64,000 bases of DNA from Isoetes taiwanensis (GCA_021234155.1 JAJEKV010000005.1:14295257-14359256), one strand, 5' to 3'; shown: positions 33,990 to 46,335, counted from the first letter of the stretch. A program made the numbers and translations. The notes: generated by a model not told the origin, from the letters alone.

Positions 33990-35890
33990 TTGAACTGAAT
34001 CGAATGTTTTTATCGTCCATGGAGACCAATCGGCCTATGGGACCCAATACAAGAGCGCAACAGGCGTTGTTTTCGAGGGAAAAACCATGGCAACAATAAG
34101 ACTGCTGAAAAGCTGTACAAATATATATTTATGTACATGATCAAGTATTTTGTGCTCATCAAGTGGTTGTCCGGGGGCATATTTGAGCCCTCAGATCCAT
34201 TATCTCCTGAATGTATGCTCCTAGTGATGATCGCACCGAAGCCGTACTCAATATCATGCATAGCGGCTCATCGGGCCTGACTAGCATAGCATACCCGGAT
34301 CTGATCATATGTTGGGCAGCTCTAAAAAGTATGACATTCATCCTCAATGGCTCCTATCTGGCAGCACTGACAAAGCATGTCTTGGCGTGGCTCCCTCATC
34401 CACATGCCTGTCTCAATTCGGAGATGGTGGGCACCTGTGCAAATGAGGCGATGAGCTGGCGCTTTTATATGGGCAGATGTGGATGCAGGTAGCGTTGTGG
34501 GCCATGGTCTAGTGTGGAGTTTATGTGTTGCTTGTAATGTGCCATTTTGACCTACTCCAGAGCCCTAGGGTCCCAAAGCTTGCGAGGAAACAAGTGTCAA
34601 GGTAATGCTATTGCGATCGGCCTTCGTGTCCACCTGTATGCACATGTGCTCCTGCATCCATCTGGCTAGCTACTGAGCTCTCTTGTCCTTCCAACAAGGC
34701 CTTGAGCAACTATGGTCTCATTGCCATGGTGTAAGCCAAGTTCGGAAGATGGGCATCGTCTATATTGCCAAACTTCTAGAAATAGATGATGTGTCTATCA
34801 AGGGCTGCCCTCTGAAGAGGTAAGAATCCTATCTCCTGTAGTAGTATTTAATATGGGACCGTAGATTTCACTCCAAGTGCTTGTGCTAAGAAGGCCTTCT
34901 GCACCTATTCTAAGTCATCCAAGTCGCAGGGAACACCATGGGGCTCCAGACCTCGACCCTATACAAAAGAACAGGCCCTACCAATACTTTGAACAGACAT
35001 GATTAGATGGCCCCAGTCATAGAGCTCTGCCATGTGGCTGTTGTTCTACATTGCATAAAGCGTTTTCCAGCCTGTCATCACCTGCAATTGGATGGATATG
35101 TCCCAACACAGCATGGAAGGAAACTTCACTCCTAAATACTTGTAGGTGGACATCACCTCCACAATTTGCCCCCAGTAGGTGAATGAAGGGGGGCCTTGGG
35201 TGGCGTGAGGATCAAATGAGGACCACCTTAGTCTTAGTCAGATTGGCGCACATATCTGTGGCCTGGCAGAATGCATTCAGGGCATCTAGGTGAGACTGCC
35301 TCCGGAGTGTGGGCTAGGAGGTCGACATCATCTACATATATGAGTTGCGTGATGATATGATGCAAAAGTTAGGTCCTGCCATCTCTACTATTAGCGAGCC
35401 AAGTTTTCAACTGGTCAATGTAGAGGCCAAATAGTGTTGGCGAGAGAGGGTATCCCTGGCGGACCCCAATACTGCTGGTGAATGGTTGTCGTCAGTTGCA
35501 TTTGGCCAGAGCAGCTCTCATATAGCCTATACACTGCATTTTGCACACCTACAGGGGTCCCCTGTTGGCATAATCTTGCCCACAGCTTTTCCGGAGGCAC
35601 AGTGTCAAAAGCCTTCGCGAAGTCAACGAAGCAACAATACAGGTCATATCGGCGGTTCCTGTTGTCTTCAACCAAGATTCTCAATGTGAAGGTATGGATA
35701 ATGGTTGAGTGATGAGTTCTAAAGCCTGTTTGCATGAGGGCCCGCACATCTGCTGCCTCTGGGCATCTAGTCAACCGCTGCTCGAGAATGCTAGCTAGTA
35801 GCTTTGCAAACATTGAACTGACCACGACTGTCCAGTAGTTGGCTGGACTGTGTGGCTACCTTGTAAATGAGAAGAAGCCAGCTTGTGGAA
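33990..35890 (-). mobile_element. LINE (non-LTR retrotransposon) fragment 2, 5' truncated
   Basis: Minus-strand non-LTR element containing an RT domain and about 1.3 kb of sequence behind it. The 3' end (low coordinates) reads GACGATAAAAACATTCGATT then (CAATT)-type short units, a repeat tail as in many LINEs. The 5' end stops near 35890 in the middle of the RT domain (ANYWTVVVSSMF). The coding frame is interrupted several times. Confidence 0.75.
35290..35890 (-). pseudogene. LINE reverse transcriptase domain (broken)
   Basis: The stretch 35415-35825 is open for 136 residues: VSSMFAKLLASILEQRL, ADVRALMQTGFRTHHSTIIH and YCCFVDFAKAFDTVPPEKLW, which are RT motifs 0-3 of non-LTR elements (the Asp in FVDFAKAFD is catalytic motif A). 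Continuing with one frameshift, GYPLSPTLFGLYIDQL follows and then the catalytic motif LIYVDDVDLLAHT at about 35310-35345. The motif style fits the RTE/L1-like clades of plants; the exact clade is not decided here. Confidence 0.8.
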
Positions 35891-37325
35891 TGGACATGGA
35901 TGTGACGTTCCCATATACTATATGCTATAAATATGTATAATGGATGACATCCTGGTTCAAGAAATATCGAAGTTTAATAGCATTTGTTCGGCCAAATTTG
36001 AAATTTAGCAGGACAACATAGAATTAGCAGGAAATTTTCCTGCTCTAAAATGGGGGTTTCTCTTCGTAGTTCTTAGGAAGTAGCTGGTTAGAATTCTAGA
36101 TTAACAGGTAAGTTTTAGATTAACAAGTAAGTTTAGAACTTGTAGGAAATTTTCCTTCCCACTCCAAACAAATTTCCGAACTAAGAATGCGACGTCACCA
36201 TATTAATTAATGGGTATTGATTAATTATGTATAGATGTATGACTAATTTATATTTATGTTAATAAATAGCTATCTTAATTATCCCTTTGGGGAGGAGGGA
36301 GGATAGGCACCACTTGGTCTAAATCAATCGGCTAATGAAAACTTGCTATAAATAGCCTTGCCAACCTAGGATTGTCATAAATCCTAATCGACTTAGGAAT
36401 TCTACCCTAACCTAAAGAGCACTAGCAACCACCTAGCAACCAAGGAAGATGGAGATGCATGTGACAATGGATCGAGCCAAAAAGCAATATGATAGCTAGA
36501 TAGATTGATTGATTAATGAATAGGGCTGAAGCTTGTATGAGTAGAGGGGCGTTAGGTGGTCGTGTTCATTCTCAATTATATTGTACATAGAGATCTAGAA
36601 GCATATAGATATACTTGATGTTTCTAGCTAGATTCCCTATAAATCCCATTGAATGCAACGCATTTGCACAAGAGCCCACAACCTATGGATGATGTGTTGT
36701 GACTGAGCACTATATAGCAGGGGACATTAGAATAAGGTGTAGGGCCTTCTTTGAAACAATGCCTCTTGAGCTCCTTATAACAAATTGGACTTATAATCTA
36801 ATCACTACTGGCGTAAGTAGGGTATGGGTCGACACCTCTTGAGTTGATGATCTACCCATGGGCCTTGCTAAGACTTTTATCTCATTATACCTTTACAAGA
36901 AAATAACTTGATATAATTTGCAACCTAGAGTTTAGTCAGGTGTATTAACCTTAGGCCTAGACTATGTTACATTGTTCCACATCAACTATGAGCTAAAAAA
37001 GACAAACTTTCTAAATATCAAATGATGAGTGTGTTCCAACATAAAATTTTCCTTCATTTTCTTTTCCTTAAGATTATTTACAAATCATTGCATTTTGAAG
37101 TTCTTGTTCACAATTGTTTTGAAGATAAGTTGTAGGTTTTGTTTGCATATGAATGGGGGCATATTTGAAATCAAAGTTATGAGATAAATAAAATTGGTAT
37201 TTTTAGCCTTTAGATTCATAGGGACATTCAGCGAACTGGGCTTATAGTCTGTCGCTACGTGTGGGCAGGATATGAGTCTGGCATTTCCTGAGTCGATGAT
37301 CTAGCCAGGGTTCTTTGCTTTGAGG
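35891..37325. other. Intergenic AT-rich region with a possible LTR fragment
   Basis: No supported gene. There is a promoter-like TATAAATAG at about 36349 behind a purine-rich stretch (GGGGAGGAGGGAGGATAGG, 36290). The passage 36745-36870 reappears diverged at 37225-37310 (ACTTATAATCTAATCAC...GAGTTGATGATCTACC). These suggest degraded LTRs but no border is clear. Confidence 0.4.
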
Positions 37326-37990
37326 TGTGACAACCATATAAATACCATTGGTATATGTAGGCTTGTGATGGAAGGTTTAATCAGGTAAGGATGTGCGTCG
37401 TTACGATCCTCTAGTTTACCGATGTTCCATTGTACTCGTGGACGACAATATTCCTACTCCATCGGTTCAGGGAGTTGTAACCTGGACTGGTACCTCAGGC
37501 TGATACCTAGAGATCAGATCTTCGAAAGTTTACAATGACGGCCCAACAAGTTTCAACCTATTGTGAGATGACCATGCCCAACAAGTTTCAGCTTATTTTG
37601 ACAATCATACATGTATTATACTTATACGTACAAAAATAGTCGTCACATAGATGTAAGCCATGGCTCTTTATTGGGGGGTGTGGCGACCATATAAGTATCA
37701 TAGGTATATGTAGGCTTGTGGTGGGGGGTTTAGTCGGGTAAGGACGATTGTCGCCACGATCCTCTAGTTCATCCACAGTTCCTTGATACTGGAAGTGGAC
37801 AACACTGTCTTGTTCCTACCCCATCGGACCAGGGAGTTGTAACCTGGAATGGTACCTTAGGCTGATACCAAAAGATCACATCTTATGAAGATCACATCAT
37901 GCCCAACAAGTTTTAGTTTATTTTAATGACCATACACGTATTATACTTTCAAAAAGATAATCGTCACACAAATGCGAAAGGTGATAGAAT
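37326..37990 (+). repeat. Two tandem copies of an LTR-like unit of about 350 bp
   Basis: Unit 1 starts at 37326 (TGTGACAACCATATAAATACC) and unit 2 at 37679 (TGTGGCGACCATATAAGTATC), each preceded by a purine run (GAGG; GGGGGG). Both continue with ATGTAGGCTTGTG, GATCCTCTAGTT, AGGGAGTTGTAACCTGGA and CCCAACAAGTTT. TG start plus polypurine run is the LTR pattern. Confidence 0.65.
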
Positions 37991-38480
37991 GAGGCAAGGT
38001 TCGGACTTGCAACTTTCTAGATGCAAGACATATAGCTTTGCTAACTAGGCTACCTCCCTTTTTTAGGAATCCTCTTCATCTTCTTCGGAGGCTATCATAC
38101 ATTCCAAAACGCATGGATGTGTGACATTTTGCACAATCACGTCCCTTGGAGTGCGTCATCCAGATCGCCGGTCTAAAAGTCAACACCTATATTTAGAGGC
38201 GCCTCATTCTTGTTGAACCATTCTAATTGAACATCAGTTATGAGCTTTTCTTATGCCCAGCTCTTGCTTCTACTCATGTTCTTGTTCACCGCGCATTAGC
38301 CTTGCCTCGTTCTTGTGTTTTTGCTCTTGACCTTGTAGATGGTCTCGAGCCTTCTTGTTCACGTGTTCTTGATTTTCTCTTCGGGACATTGTACATATTA
38401 TTCTTGTTATCGTGCATTGATTCCAATTTATATAGATGTTTCTCTTGTACTTTCTTGTATTCAACCTGTAGATTCATGAC
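37920..38480 (+). repeat. 5' LTR of a short non-autonomous LTR element
   Basis: About 560 bp matching 39479-40045 in order: GACCATAC...TATTATACTT, GAGGCAAGGTT, GCAACTTTCTAG, CATTCCAAAAC, a promoter-like CACCTATATTTAGAGGCGCC, CTCATTCTTGT and GATGGTCTCGAGCCTTCTTG. Identity is moderate, so the insertion is old. It contains a tRNA-like word order (38000-38055, minus strand), probably fortuitous. Confidence 0.65.
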
Positions 38481-39478
38481 AATTTGAACCGGGATCCTTA
38501 TTTGGTTCGAGCCAGTCCGAGAATTTTCTTCCATCCTGGAGAATTACCTAGGGCGAGTATGCAAGAGGTAAAAAAGATTACTGCATCGTTCTATCCGTGC
38601 TATCCCGAGTTGAAGAGGAATGAGGAGCAACTTGATGAGGGGCAGCAACAACGACAGTTGGATAGCCAATTATCAGCTTCACTTCTAGTTTAGGATTCCA
38701 TCCAGGTTCTAGTTTTTGTTCTAGAACCAGTTCGAGTTCTTGATCTAGTCAGAAGTTCCTAACCTATTTGATGTTACTGAGACCATGCTTTCCACTTTGC
38801 TTGCTCGGTCTTGGTTTCAAGCTTGAGCTTAGATTGTATCTCCCCTATGCAATTGTGTTTTGTATATTATACTCCTACTTATGATCTTGACTAGTCTGCT
38901 CCTGACTTAGTTTCTTGTCAAGCTCCTTCTTTTGCACCTACATCTATTCCTATTATTCTTGCTCTAGCTCCAGTACCTATCGAAGCTTCAATTTCGGCTC
39001 CTTTCCTAGTTCTATATTTGCCCTACATCAAGGCTTTATCTCAGTCACTCTTAACCTTTTTCCTATTATTGTAACTCTTCCAAATTTATTCTAGTTTCTA
39101 AGCTAGTTTTGATATTTGACTATTTTTTGCTTTTGTTGTATCTCCAATAATGCATTTTTTCACTTTAATTTGTTCAAAATCCCATTCATGTTTATCAAGC
39201 TCTAGCCTCATCCTTAAACTCAATTCTTATTCTTGACTATATTTTATGCTTTTCATCCTACTCTGCTGATGATATTAGAACACCCTCTATTCATTTTGAT
39301 AATACCATGATGGTCTGCTATGGGATTTCTTGTCGAAAGGGAAAATCCAGTTGTGACAACCACGTAGAAGTTTGTGATTATACATAAAATCATGAGATCG
39401 TGGTTGTACATGTACCTTCAGTGGAGATTAAGAAAAAGAGGAGGACTTCAAACTCATCGTCCATAGGAGGTGGATGGT
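38481..39478 (+). mobile_element. Internal region of the non-autonomous LTR element
   Basis: About 1 kb between the LTR-like repeats. It has no gag or pol similarity; the only short ORF (38484-38693) is rich in Gln, Glu and Ser and not recognised. The last bases before the second LTR (ATAGGAGGTGGATGG, ending 39478) form a purine-rich tract in the place expected for priming. Size and lack of coding DNA suggest a LARD/TRIM-like element. Confidence 0.55.
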
Positions 39479-40045
39479 GTGACGACCATACGGCTATTAT
39501 ACTTGTACGTATGAAGATGGTCGTCGCACATATGCAAAAGGTATTGCATGAGGCAAGGTTTCAATTCACAACTTTCTAGTTGCAAGCCATACACTTTTGC
39601 CAATTAAACTACCTACATTTCTTGAAGATATCCTCTTGCACCTTCCGCATATGCATAGCTATTTCCAAGAGGTTTCAAGACATTCCAAAACTTACATGTA
39701 TGTAACACTTGTCGTGATCACATCCATTGGAGTGCCCAATCCAGAAAATCAGTCTGGAAGTCAATACTTATATATATAGGCACCTCATTCTTGTCAAACC
39801 ATTCTGATTCAATACCAATTATGAGCTTCTCTTGTCCCTAGCTCTTGCTTTTGCTCATATTCTTGCTCCTGCCTTAGTCTCGCCCATTTTCTTGTATTCT
39901 TGCTCTTAACATTATAGATGGTCTCGAGCCTTCTTGTTCATGGTTTCTCTTGCTTTTCCCTTCGGGCCAATCTATATATTTTTTTTGTTATAGTACATTG
40001 CTTCAGTTTATATATGTATTTTTGCTTTTTTCTTGTATCTAGCTC
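39479..40045 (+). repeat. 3' LTR of the non-autonomous LTR element
   Basis: Begins TGTGACGACCATACGG directly after the polypurine tract and follows 37920-38480 to about 40045, including the TATATATATAGGCACC promoter-like word. The last common words are CTTGTAT and CTCGTAG. Confidence 0.65.
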
Positions 40046-41994
40046 GTAGGCTTTATCACCAAAAATGTGCACATGAGGGGCAAATGGAGTGGGCAACTCT
40101 AGCCAATGTTCCATGTCAGCCATATCATGATTCCACCTATTGATATCTGGAGGCCTTGGCAGGAACCCTTATAAATGATGCGTTATTTATAGTTCATGAT
40201 TATATTCACCACTTCTGCAGTACATGTTATTCCAGAGGAGGCATAGGCAAATGACACCCTTGTGTCCTTCGTTCGGACCTTGTGCATCACAAGTAGTGGG
40301 GGTTAGGTGAAGGGCCTTTTTGGATAATAGTTATCATGTTAAAAGGGAATTTCATGTATTCTATACGATAAAAGCAACATATGTCATATACATTCTACGG
40401 GCGTCACAATAAAGCCACCCATTCTAGCACTGATCTATTCTATTGTGCAAGAATGCACACCCAGTTGACACATTGCGTTGTGGAATGGACCTGGTTCCAC
40501 CCATCTGCTCATCTCAGCTCCATTGGAAGTCAGTTGCCCCTCTTAGGGTTCTCTACTTCTCAGGCCATTGGAATGGGATCACCAATTTTGGAAGGGCGTC
40601 CCATGCCCATTTTGCATAACAACTTTACTCACTTTTTAACTAAACAAGGTTGGCTCTAATAGGAAACTAGCACTGCAATGAATCTACATATTACACTTTT
40701 AACTGTGCAATTTATAGGTAAATTGGGTAATATACTTGGAAGAAAAAGAATATTCTAAACATTCACTAGAGCAAGATACATACATTATAGACCAACATTG
40801 TTCTGTAGGTTCTAATGCCATGTCCTCATAATGATTGGAATTTGAAATCATATAGAACTTAGGCGGCCCGAACCAACCCATCGACCAACCACCTCAATAA
40901 TTAGACTACCCTATTCACATACCAACTAACACTCAATCAATGGAGCACAAACTAGTGGCTATTTTATACCATGCATATTTTTGTTTAGATTCATAGTTAA
41001 TCACTACAAATCACATAGACAATGAAGTTTGAATAATTGCGAGTAGAGCACAAAACCACTTACAATTCACGGTTTACATGCACGTGCATGCATGCAAGTC
41101 GGCCCTATTTGGCCATGTGCAAAACATCAAGTTCCTAACGCTCCTCAAAAAATGGATAGCAACTTTTCATGACGTCGGCGGCACGACGACAGCATGTAAA
41201 TCGCCCTTAATGATTTGATGGATATTAAGGACAAATAGACAGACCCAAATATAGTAATTTTGGGTATTAAAATATGATCTAACAAAGTTTAAAGAATAGC
41301 ATGATAGAGCACAAAACCACATATAATGATTTGATTAATACCAATGACAAATAGGCAAGACCAAAAATAGTAAATTTGGGTATTAAAATATGATCCTATC
41401 TCACAACGACACAGGCTTGAACAACTTAGGTAGTTGAATTACAACGCATTGCTAGCTCACTTTTGACTCACAACTTCCAATTAAGATCTATATTCAAGAA
41501 CCCAAAATGAACTTTATATAGAAATTGAATACTCAAAGTGGGATTACAGCCCCTACTAAAAAGTCCTTTTTTTGTTATGTATTTCTAGTAATTAACTTGT
41601 TAGATCTTTAACGCAGGTTATCCAACTACTTGAAGTTTATGGCTACTTGAACTCTATTTCACAAGTTCAGCTCCATCTAGAGATAGAGGTGAAATAAATA
41701 CAAAACTTCCCATGAGATTTAAGGTTATGCCCTGCTGTAAATTCAAAAGTTGACCTTTTTCTAGTTCCATATCTGTGTTAGTTATCATGAAAACAATAAT
41801 TGATATTCCTAGTTTACCATGTGCATACTTGCCTACAACATCCAAGTATGGATGATTATTATGCAGAAACAGAATGAACGAGATTGCCCCATTCTGTTAT
41901 GCCCTTGCTTGGCAAGCAGAAGAAATGCACTGGCTTACCACTTGCAATAGCTTCTGAAAATAATTTGTGATCTTGCATAAGCATATGAGGCTCG
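40046..41994. other. Intergenic region behind the P-class PPR gene
   Basis: No supported gene. A direct repeat of about 85 bp lies at 41199-41285 and 41323-41398 (TAATGATTTGAT ... GGGTATTAAAATATGATC), each preceded by AGCACAAAACCAC. The rest shows nothing assignable. Confidence 0.4.
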
Positions 41995-43827
41995 CTATTG
42001 CTTTAAGGAGTCTCGAAGGATATTGTAGATTTCAGCATTGGGTTTAAGGCCATGCTGCATCATTTCCTCAAAAAGATGATAAGCATCATCAACCTTCTTC
42101 AACTCACATAGCAAAGATATAAGAGCAGCATAGGTACTAGCATCAGGAATAAATTCTTTTTCTTTGAGCAATTGCAATGCTTTTTCTGCTTCGCGTGCTT
42201 TACAAAGACCAGAGATAAGAGTGTCATACGTCATGGCATTTGGAAGACATTTCATTTCCATCATGAGTTCAAGGAGCTCAAGAGCTTTATCAGCCTTCTT
42301 AATGTTGCAGAGTCCATCAATTAGGACATTGAAAGTCGTCACATCTGGAACACAGCCCCTTTCAATCATATCTTCTAGCAGTGGATATGCCGTGTCCAAT
42401 TGTCCTGCCTTGCAAAGTCCTCTAATAATGCTATTATATGCCATCACATCTGGAACATGACCCTTTAAGTGATGATGTCTTCAAGGCGTGCAAAAAAGCT
42501 TCCTTTAGTTTTCCCAGCTTGCAAAGCCCACAGACCATACTATTGTATGTTTCGATATTTGGCACTAAACCCCTAGACAGCATTGCATCAAAGAGGTGAT
42601 ATGCCTCATCAATCTTCTCAATCTGGCAAAAACCTTCAATCAGGCTACTATATGTCACAAGATCTGGAATGCAACCTCTTTTCACCATCTTCTGGAAAAG
42701 TTCTTGTGCTTCTATGACTCTCCCTTCCTTGCAAAAACCAGAGATTAGCAAGCTGTGTGTGACTGTACTTGGGGGATAATCCTTTGTTACCATCTCTTCC
42801 AAGTATTTATAAGCATCATCCAAATTTACCAGCTTTGCACAGCTGCAAGGAAAGCATTATAAGTAAAAACATTAGGACTATACCCTTTACTTATCATCAG
42901 GTTGAAGAGATATTGAGCATGTTCCAGCTTATCTGCATTACACAGGCCAGTAATAAGAACATTGTAAGTCATATTATCTGGAGTGCATCCCTTCCCCTCC
43001 ATGCTCTTGTACAGCCAATATGCATCATTCGGCTTCCCGCTTTGAAAAAGACCATCAATAAGTGTAGTGTATATCTGAGTACTGGGTTGATGCAGCTCGA
43101 GCGCACGTTTAAATTGATCAAAAGCCTCTACTAATTTTCCCGACTTAGAAAGCCCATCAATTAACATAGTGTACAAAATGATGTCTGGAACAAGGCCGCA
43201 TTTTTCCATCTGTTTGAACAAAGCCTGGGCAATTTCAAGACTACCTCCTTTACAAAGTCCACGTATAACAACATTCCAGGAAAATTCATTTGGCACGAAT
43301 GCTCCCTGCAGTCCCTCTTTAAAAAGCTCATAGGCTTGCTTATGCTTGCCTGCCTTGACATAAACTTCCATCATGCAATTATATGTGAATGTAGTATGAA
43401 CAAAACCAATCTCACCTGATGCCCACTCAAACAATGCATAAGCAGAATCTGGATCGGCCATAGACCGCAATGCCTTGCCAAGACTATTGGGGTCTAGTTT
43501 TTCCCGACACTCTTTCATGGCATCTTCCATGCTTAATCTTGCCTGCTGTGCACCAACGTTCGCACCAAATCTGTTGGGCTGTCGCCCAAGCATATTTCTA
43601 GCTCTGTTTTGAAAGCCCACAGAAGGATTGATGCTGCTAGGCTCCTGCCCAGGCATGCTACTAAAATACCTGCCCAAATTGCCATCCTTTGCTGGATCCC
43701 TAAAAAAATCCTGGCATTCTTCAAATCCGTTCCTTCCGTCATTTGCAAGCCCAAAGAGGGCATAACCGCTCCTATAAAGCTTAATCAAGCTGCCGGATTG
43801 CACCTTTTTTCTTAGCTGACCTTTCAT
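41995..43827 (-). pseudogene. P-class pentatricopeptide-repeat protein gene, two frame breaks
   Basis: About 1.83 kb (611 codons), no intron. It encodes some 13 P-type repeats of 35 residues, recognisable by TYNxLIxGLCKxGKLxxA and ending GCxPDxx. Frame 1 runs 43827-42826 (N-terminus with Arg/Lys/Ser-rich start, probably an organelle transit peptide, then repeats 1 to mid 6). Frame 2 runs to about 42450 (repeats 6 to mid 9) and frame 3 to 41995 (repeats 9-13). Breaks lie near 42835 (GCAGCTGTGCAAAGCTGG) and near 42450 (GGAACATGACCCTTTAAG). P-class proteins stabilise, splice or translate organellar RNA. Since all repeats are otherwise well kept, either the gene was lost recently or the breaks are sequence errors. 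Confidence 0.85.
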
Positions 43828-43904
43828 CCTACTGCCAGCAGAGTGATAGTGTTAGGGTTCTTGCCATCACCCTGTCATTGCCACGCAAGCATAGTCAACT
43901 GTTA

Positions 43905-44620
43905 AAACAAAACGGAAAAACTACAAAATGTTTTGAAGAATTTCCAAATACCTCTAAGTTTTTGTAATTTCCTGGAATGAGATACTCCTAAGTTTTGATA
44001 AATTTCTGAAATGCCCTTGGCCCAACATACAAAGTATTTTGTGTTTTTGAAAATTAATCAAATGCCCTTAAGATTTACATAATTTTCCGAATGCATTTTT
44101 TTTTTTTTTTTTTGTTAATTTCTCAAACGCCCTTAGACCCATAAAATGACATTTTTCCAAATTTTTAATGTTTCAAAATGTACTAAACACCCTTAAGATT
44201 TAATAAAATAAATCAAATGCCCATATGATGTCATCCCACTTGGCTGCAAATTCGTGTGAGAGCAGATCCTTGAGGAGCAAATTATTGAGAACAAAACAGT
44301 TGGAACAGATTGATGAGCGCAAAATGATGCACATTCTTAAGAGCAAAATTGATGGACGGAAAGCAGTTCGGTGCCTTCTTTTGAGGAAAATGTGAATATA
44401 AATAAGGTTTTCACCAAAAAAACACTATCAAAATCCGTTAAAGATAGGCATTAGTAAAATCTGAATAACGAAAGGGCATTTGGTGAAGCTTCAAATTCTA
44501 ACAAAGAGATATATGCTGACCAAGGGCCATTTAAAGATATTATAAAAAACAGTGATATCTGGTGAATTTCATCAGAATATAAGGGTATTTTGTAGTTTTT
44601 TCCCTTCATTTAAACTGGAC
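43905..44620. repeat. Degenerate AT-rich repeat block
   Basis: Loose repetition of phrases such as CTAAGTTTTTGTAATTTCC, TTTCTGAAATGCCCTTGG and AATCAAATGCCC with 40-60 bp spacing, and an 18-base T run at 44096-44113. It uses the same vocabulary as 22850-23730. No gene. Confidence 0.5.
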
Positions 44621-45235
44621 AAGCTTCTTTAAATCGTTATTTGAAACACTATAATCACTTATCTTACCATGGTGCCAACGCTGTCGAGATACTTTAACGA
44701 GCTCTTCCTTATGTGCAAGTTTGTGCTTCTTACTTTTATTGGCTTTTGACTCGTCGTTCACAATGGACACCACAATATGGGTCCTTCGCGACAAAGATGC
44801 TAGGTTGCATACATGATATGTTAGATTTGTCCATGATCAAAATACTGCCACACCTTTTCCAGACCACCACCTGGTCTCATTTGTTCACTGAAAATGTAAG
44901 AACCATGCAAGAACCCGTACTTTATCCTCTTCGTAATGTCTATAGGTCCAGAAATGTCATCAAATATAGCATTCCCATCCATTATATACCTTATGTAATA
45001 GGGACAAGGAGGTTGTTAGTAGGGGAGTAACATGCTAAACATTAATATATTGGTCATTAACATGTAATGGTAGGACATCTACATTTGGGTAGTTTCACAT
45101 CTAGATTCTTAAAGCCTAGACCAACCCTAATTCTTAATCCCATTTTTGAGGCATATAAGTTTTACCGTTTCAAACCCTTTGGCCAAATACCTTGAGTTTG
45201 CAGGAGAGGAATTGAAGAAGGTTGTGAAGAGTCGA
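44621..45235. other. Unassigned stretch
   Basis: No gene that I can support. The minus strand at 44650-44900 has a short coding-like passage (WQYFDHGQ) reminiscent of hAT/BED-type sequence, but it is too brief to call. Confidence 0.3.
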
Positions 45236-45239
45236 ACCG

Positions 45240-45990
45240 AATCAAGCTGAATTGAGTTTTATCGTCAGGGAGACTAAATTGCCTATGGGACCCAAAACAA
45301 ACAACAAAGAATAGCGGCCTATTATTCTCCAAGATTTATAAACCTTGTTGAAGGGATTTCAAGGGGAAAAATTTTTAGTAGTAATAGGCTTGCTAATAAA
45401 CTGTACAGTCGTACATGTACGTGTAAGGAATGATCAAGGGCATAAGTGAGCATGTAAGTCCAATATCTCCTGAATGTAAAATGTCAGTGCTCCCACAAAA
45501 ACTGTAGCGTCACTAACCCGTCATATCGTGTCTTGATATGTAAATGCTGGGCAGTGCTGGAGAGTGTGGCACTAATCTTCAATAGCCCCTAGCATTGGCA
45601 GACCCTGCTTTCGTGCTCTTCCCTGGGCCCATCACTTTGTCTCAATTCTGATGTGGTGTGCCTCTGTGTGAATGGAGGCAATCCCTCTATGTTTTGTATG
45701 GGTAAATGTGTTAATAGATACTGCTATGGCCTCTGACAAGCGTAGGATTAATCTGTTTTTTCTAATGTGATGTCTTTACCAACTCCAAAGCATTATAATC
45801 CCAAAGTGTACGTAGGAAACATGTGTCTAGATATTGTTTCAACCAATTGTGATGCTCGCTGTTATGAAATTTTATGCACCCCTATTCCTGTACATATCTA
45901 CAACACATACAAATATGCCTGCAACAAAATTAGGGATTCACCCTGTGTGCTTTGCTTTTACTCCATAGTTGTGTACATGGAATTAGCCTA
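45240..45990 (-). mobile_element. LINE fragment 3 (3' end only)
   Basis: Matches the 3' end of the LINE at 33990-35890 in the same orientation: TTTTATCGTC, GCCTATGGGACCCAA, GGCTTGCTAATAAACTGTAC, ATATCTCCTGAATG, GCTGGGCAG and CTCAATTCTGATGTGGTG. It begins with the same CAATTCAG-type tail. 5' truncated near 45990. Confidence 0.6.
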
Positions 45991-46239
45991 CTAGACAAAC
46001 TACTAATTATAGTAAGTCACGTACCAAGATTGCAGCTTCTACACTTCTTTTTCAAGATTGTATATGCTATAAACCCAACATAGCCTACTTCTCAAATAAT
46101 GCACCAATTATTGTAATTCCAAAATGGCCCTTTCTGGAACCGAACCAATAAGAGTATATATATACAAGAATTTGGCCGTGAGCCCTGCTTTTGTCCCCTA
46201 CAAGTCGAACCCGAGTCGCGGCCGTCGGTCGCGGCCCAT

Positions 46240-46285
46240 GGTGTAGAGAGCATCGATCTTGAGGGATCGGTGCTCCATCTACACC
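46240..46285. other. Long imperfect hairpin below the Helitron
   Basis: Arms 46240-46258 (GGTGTAGAGAGCATCGATC) and 46265-46285 pair over about 19-21 bp with two unpaired bases and one G-T, around a 6-base loop (TTGAGG). It sits about 50 bp from the end of Helitron helicase coding homology, where a Helitron 3' hairpin might be, but no CTRR end follows within 15 bases. Confidence 0.55.
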
Positions 46286-46308
46286 ACAGGCATGAGATGG
46301 ATGGAGTG

Positions 46309-46335
46309 TTTTTTTTTTTTTTTTTTTTTTTTTTT
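46309..46335. repeat. 27-base T run
   Basis: Uninterrupted T run on the plus strand (A run on the Helitron strand), between the end of the helicase homology and the hairpin. It could be a poly(A) relic of a retroposed transcript or a slippage tract. Confidence 0.8.

Noticed and set aside
38000-38060. tRNA gene (GCAAGTCCGAACCTTGCC-like B box, minus strand)
   Set aside because: No cloverleaf can be folded, and the stretch lies within an LTR-like repeat where the second copy (39550-39605) is not tRNA-like either.
46200-46236. GC-rich hairpin (GGCCG...CGGCC) as an rRNA or ncRNA piece
   Set aside because: Only a 5-bp stem; no match in mind to rRNA or snRNA and no supporting context.
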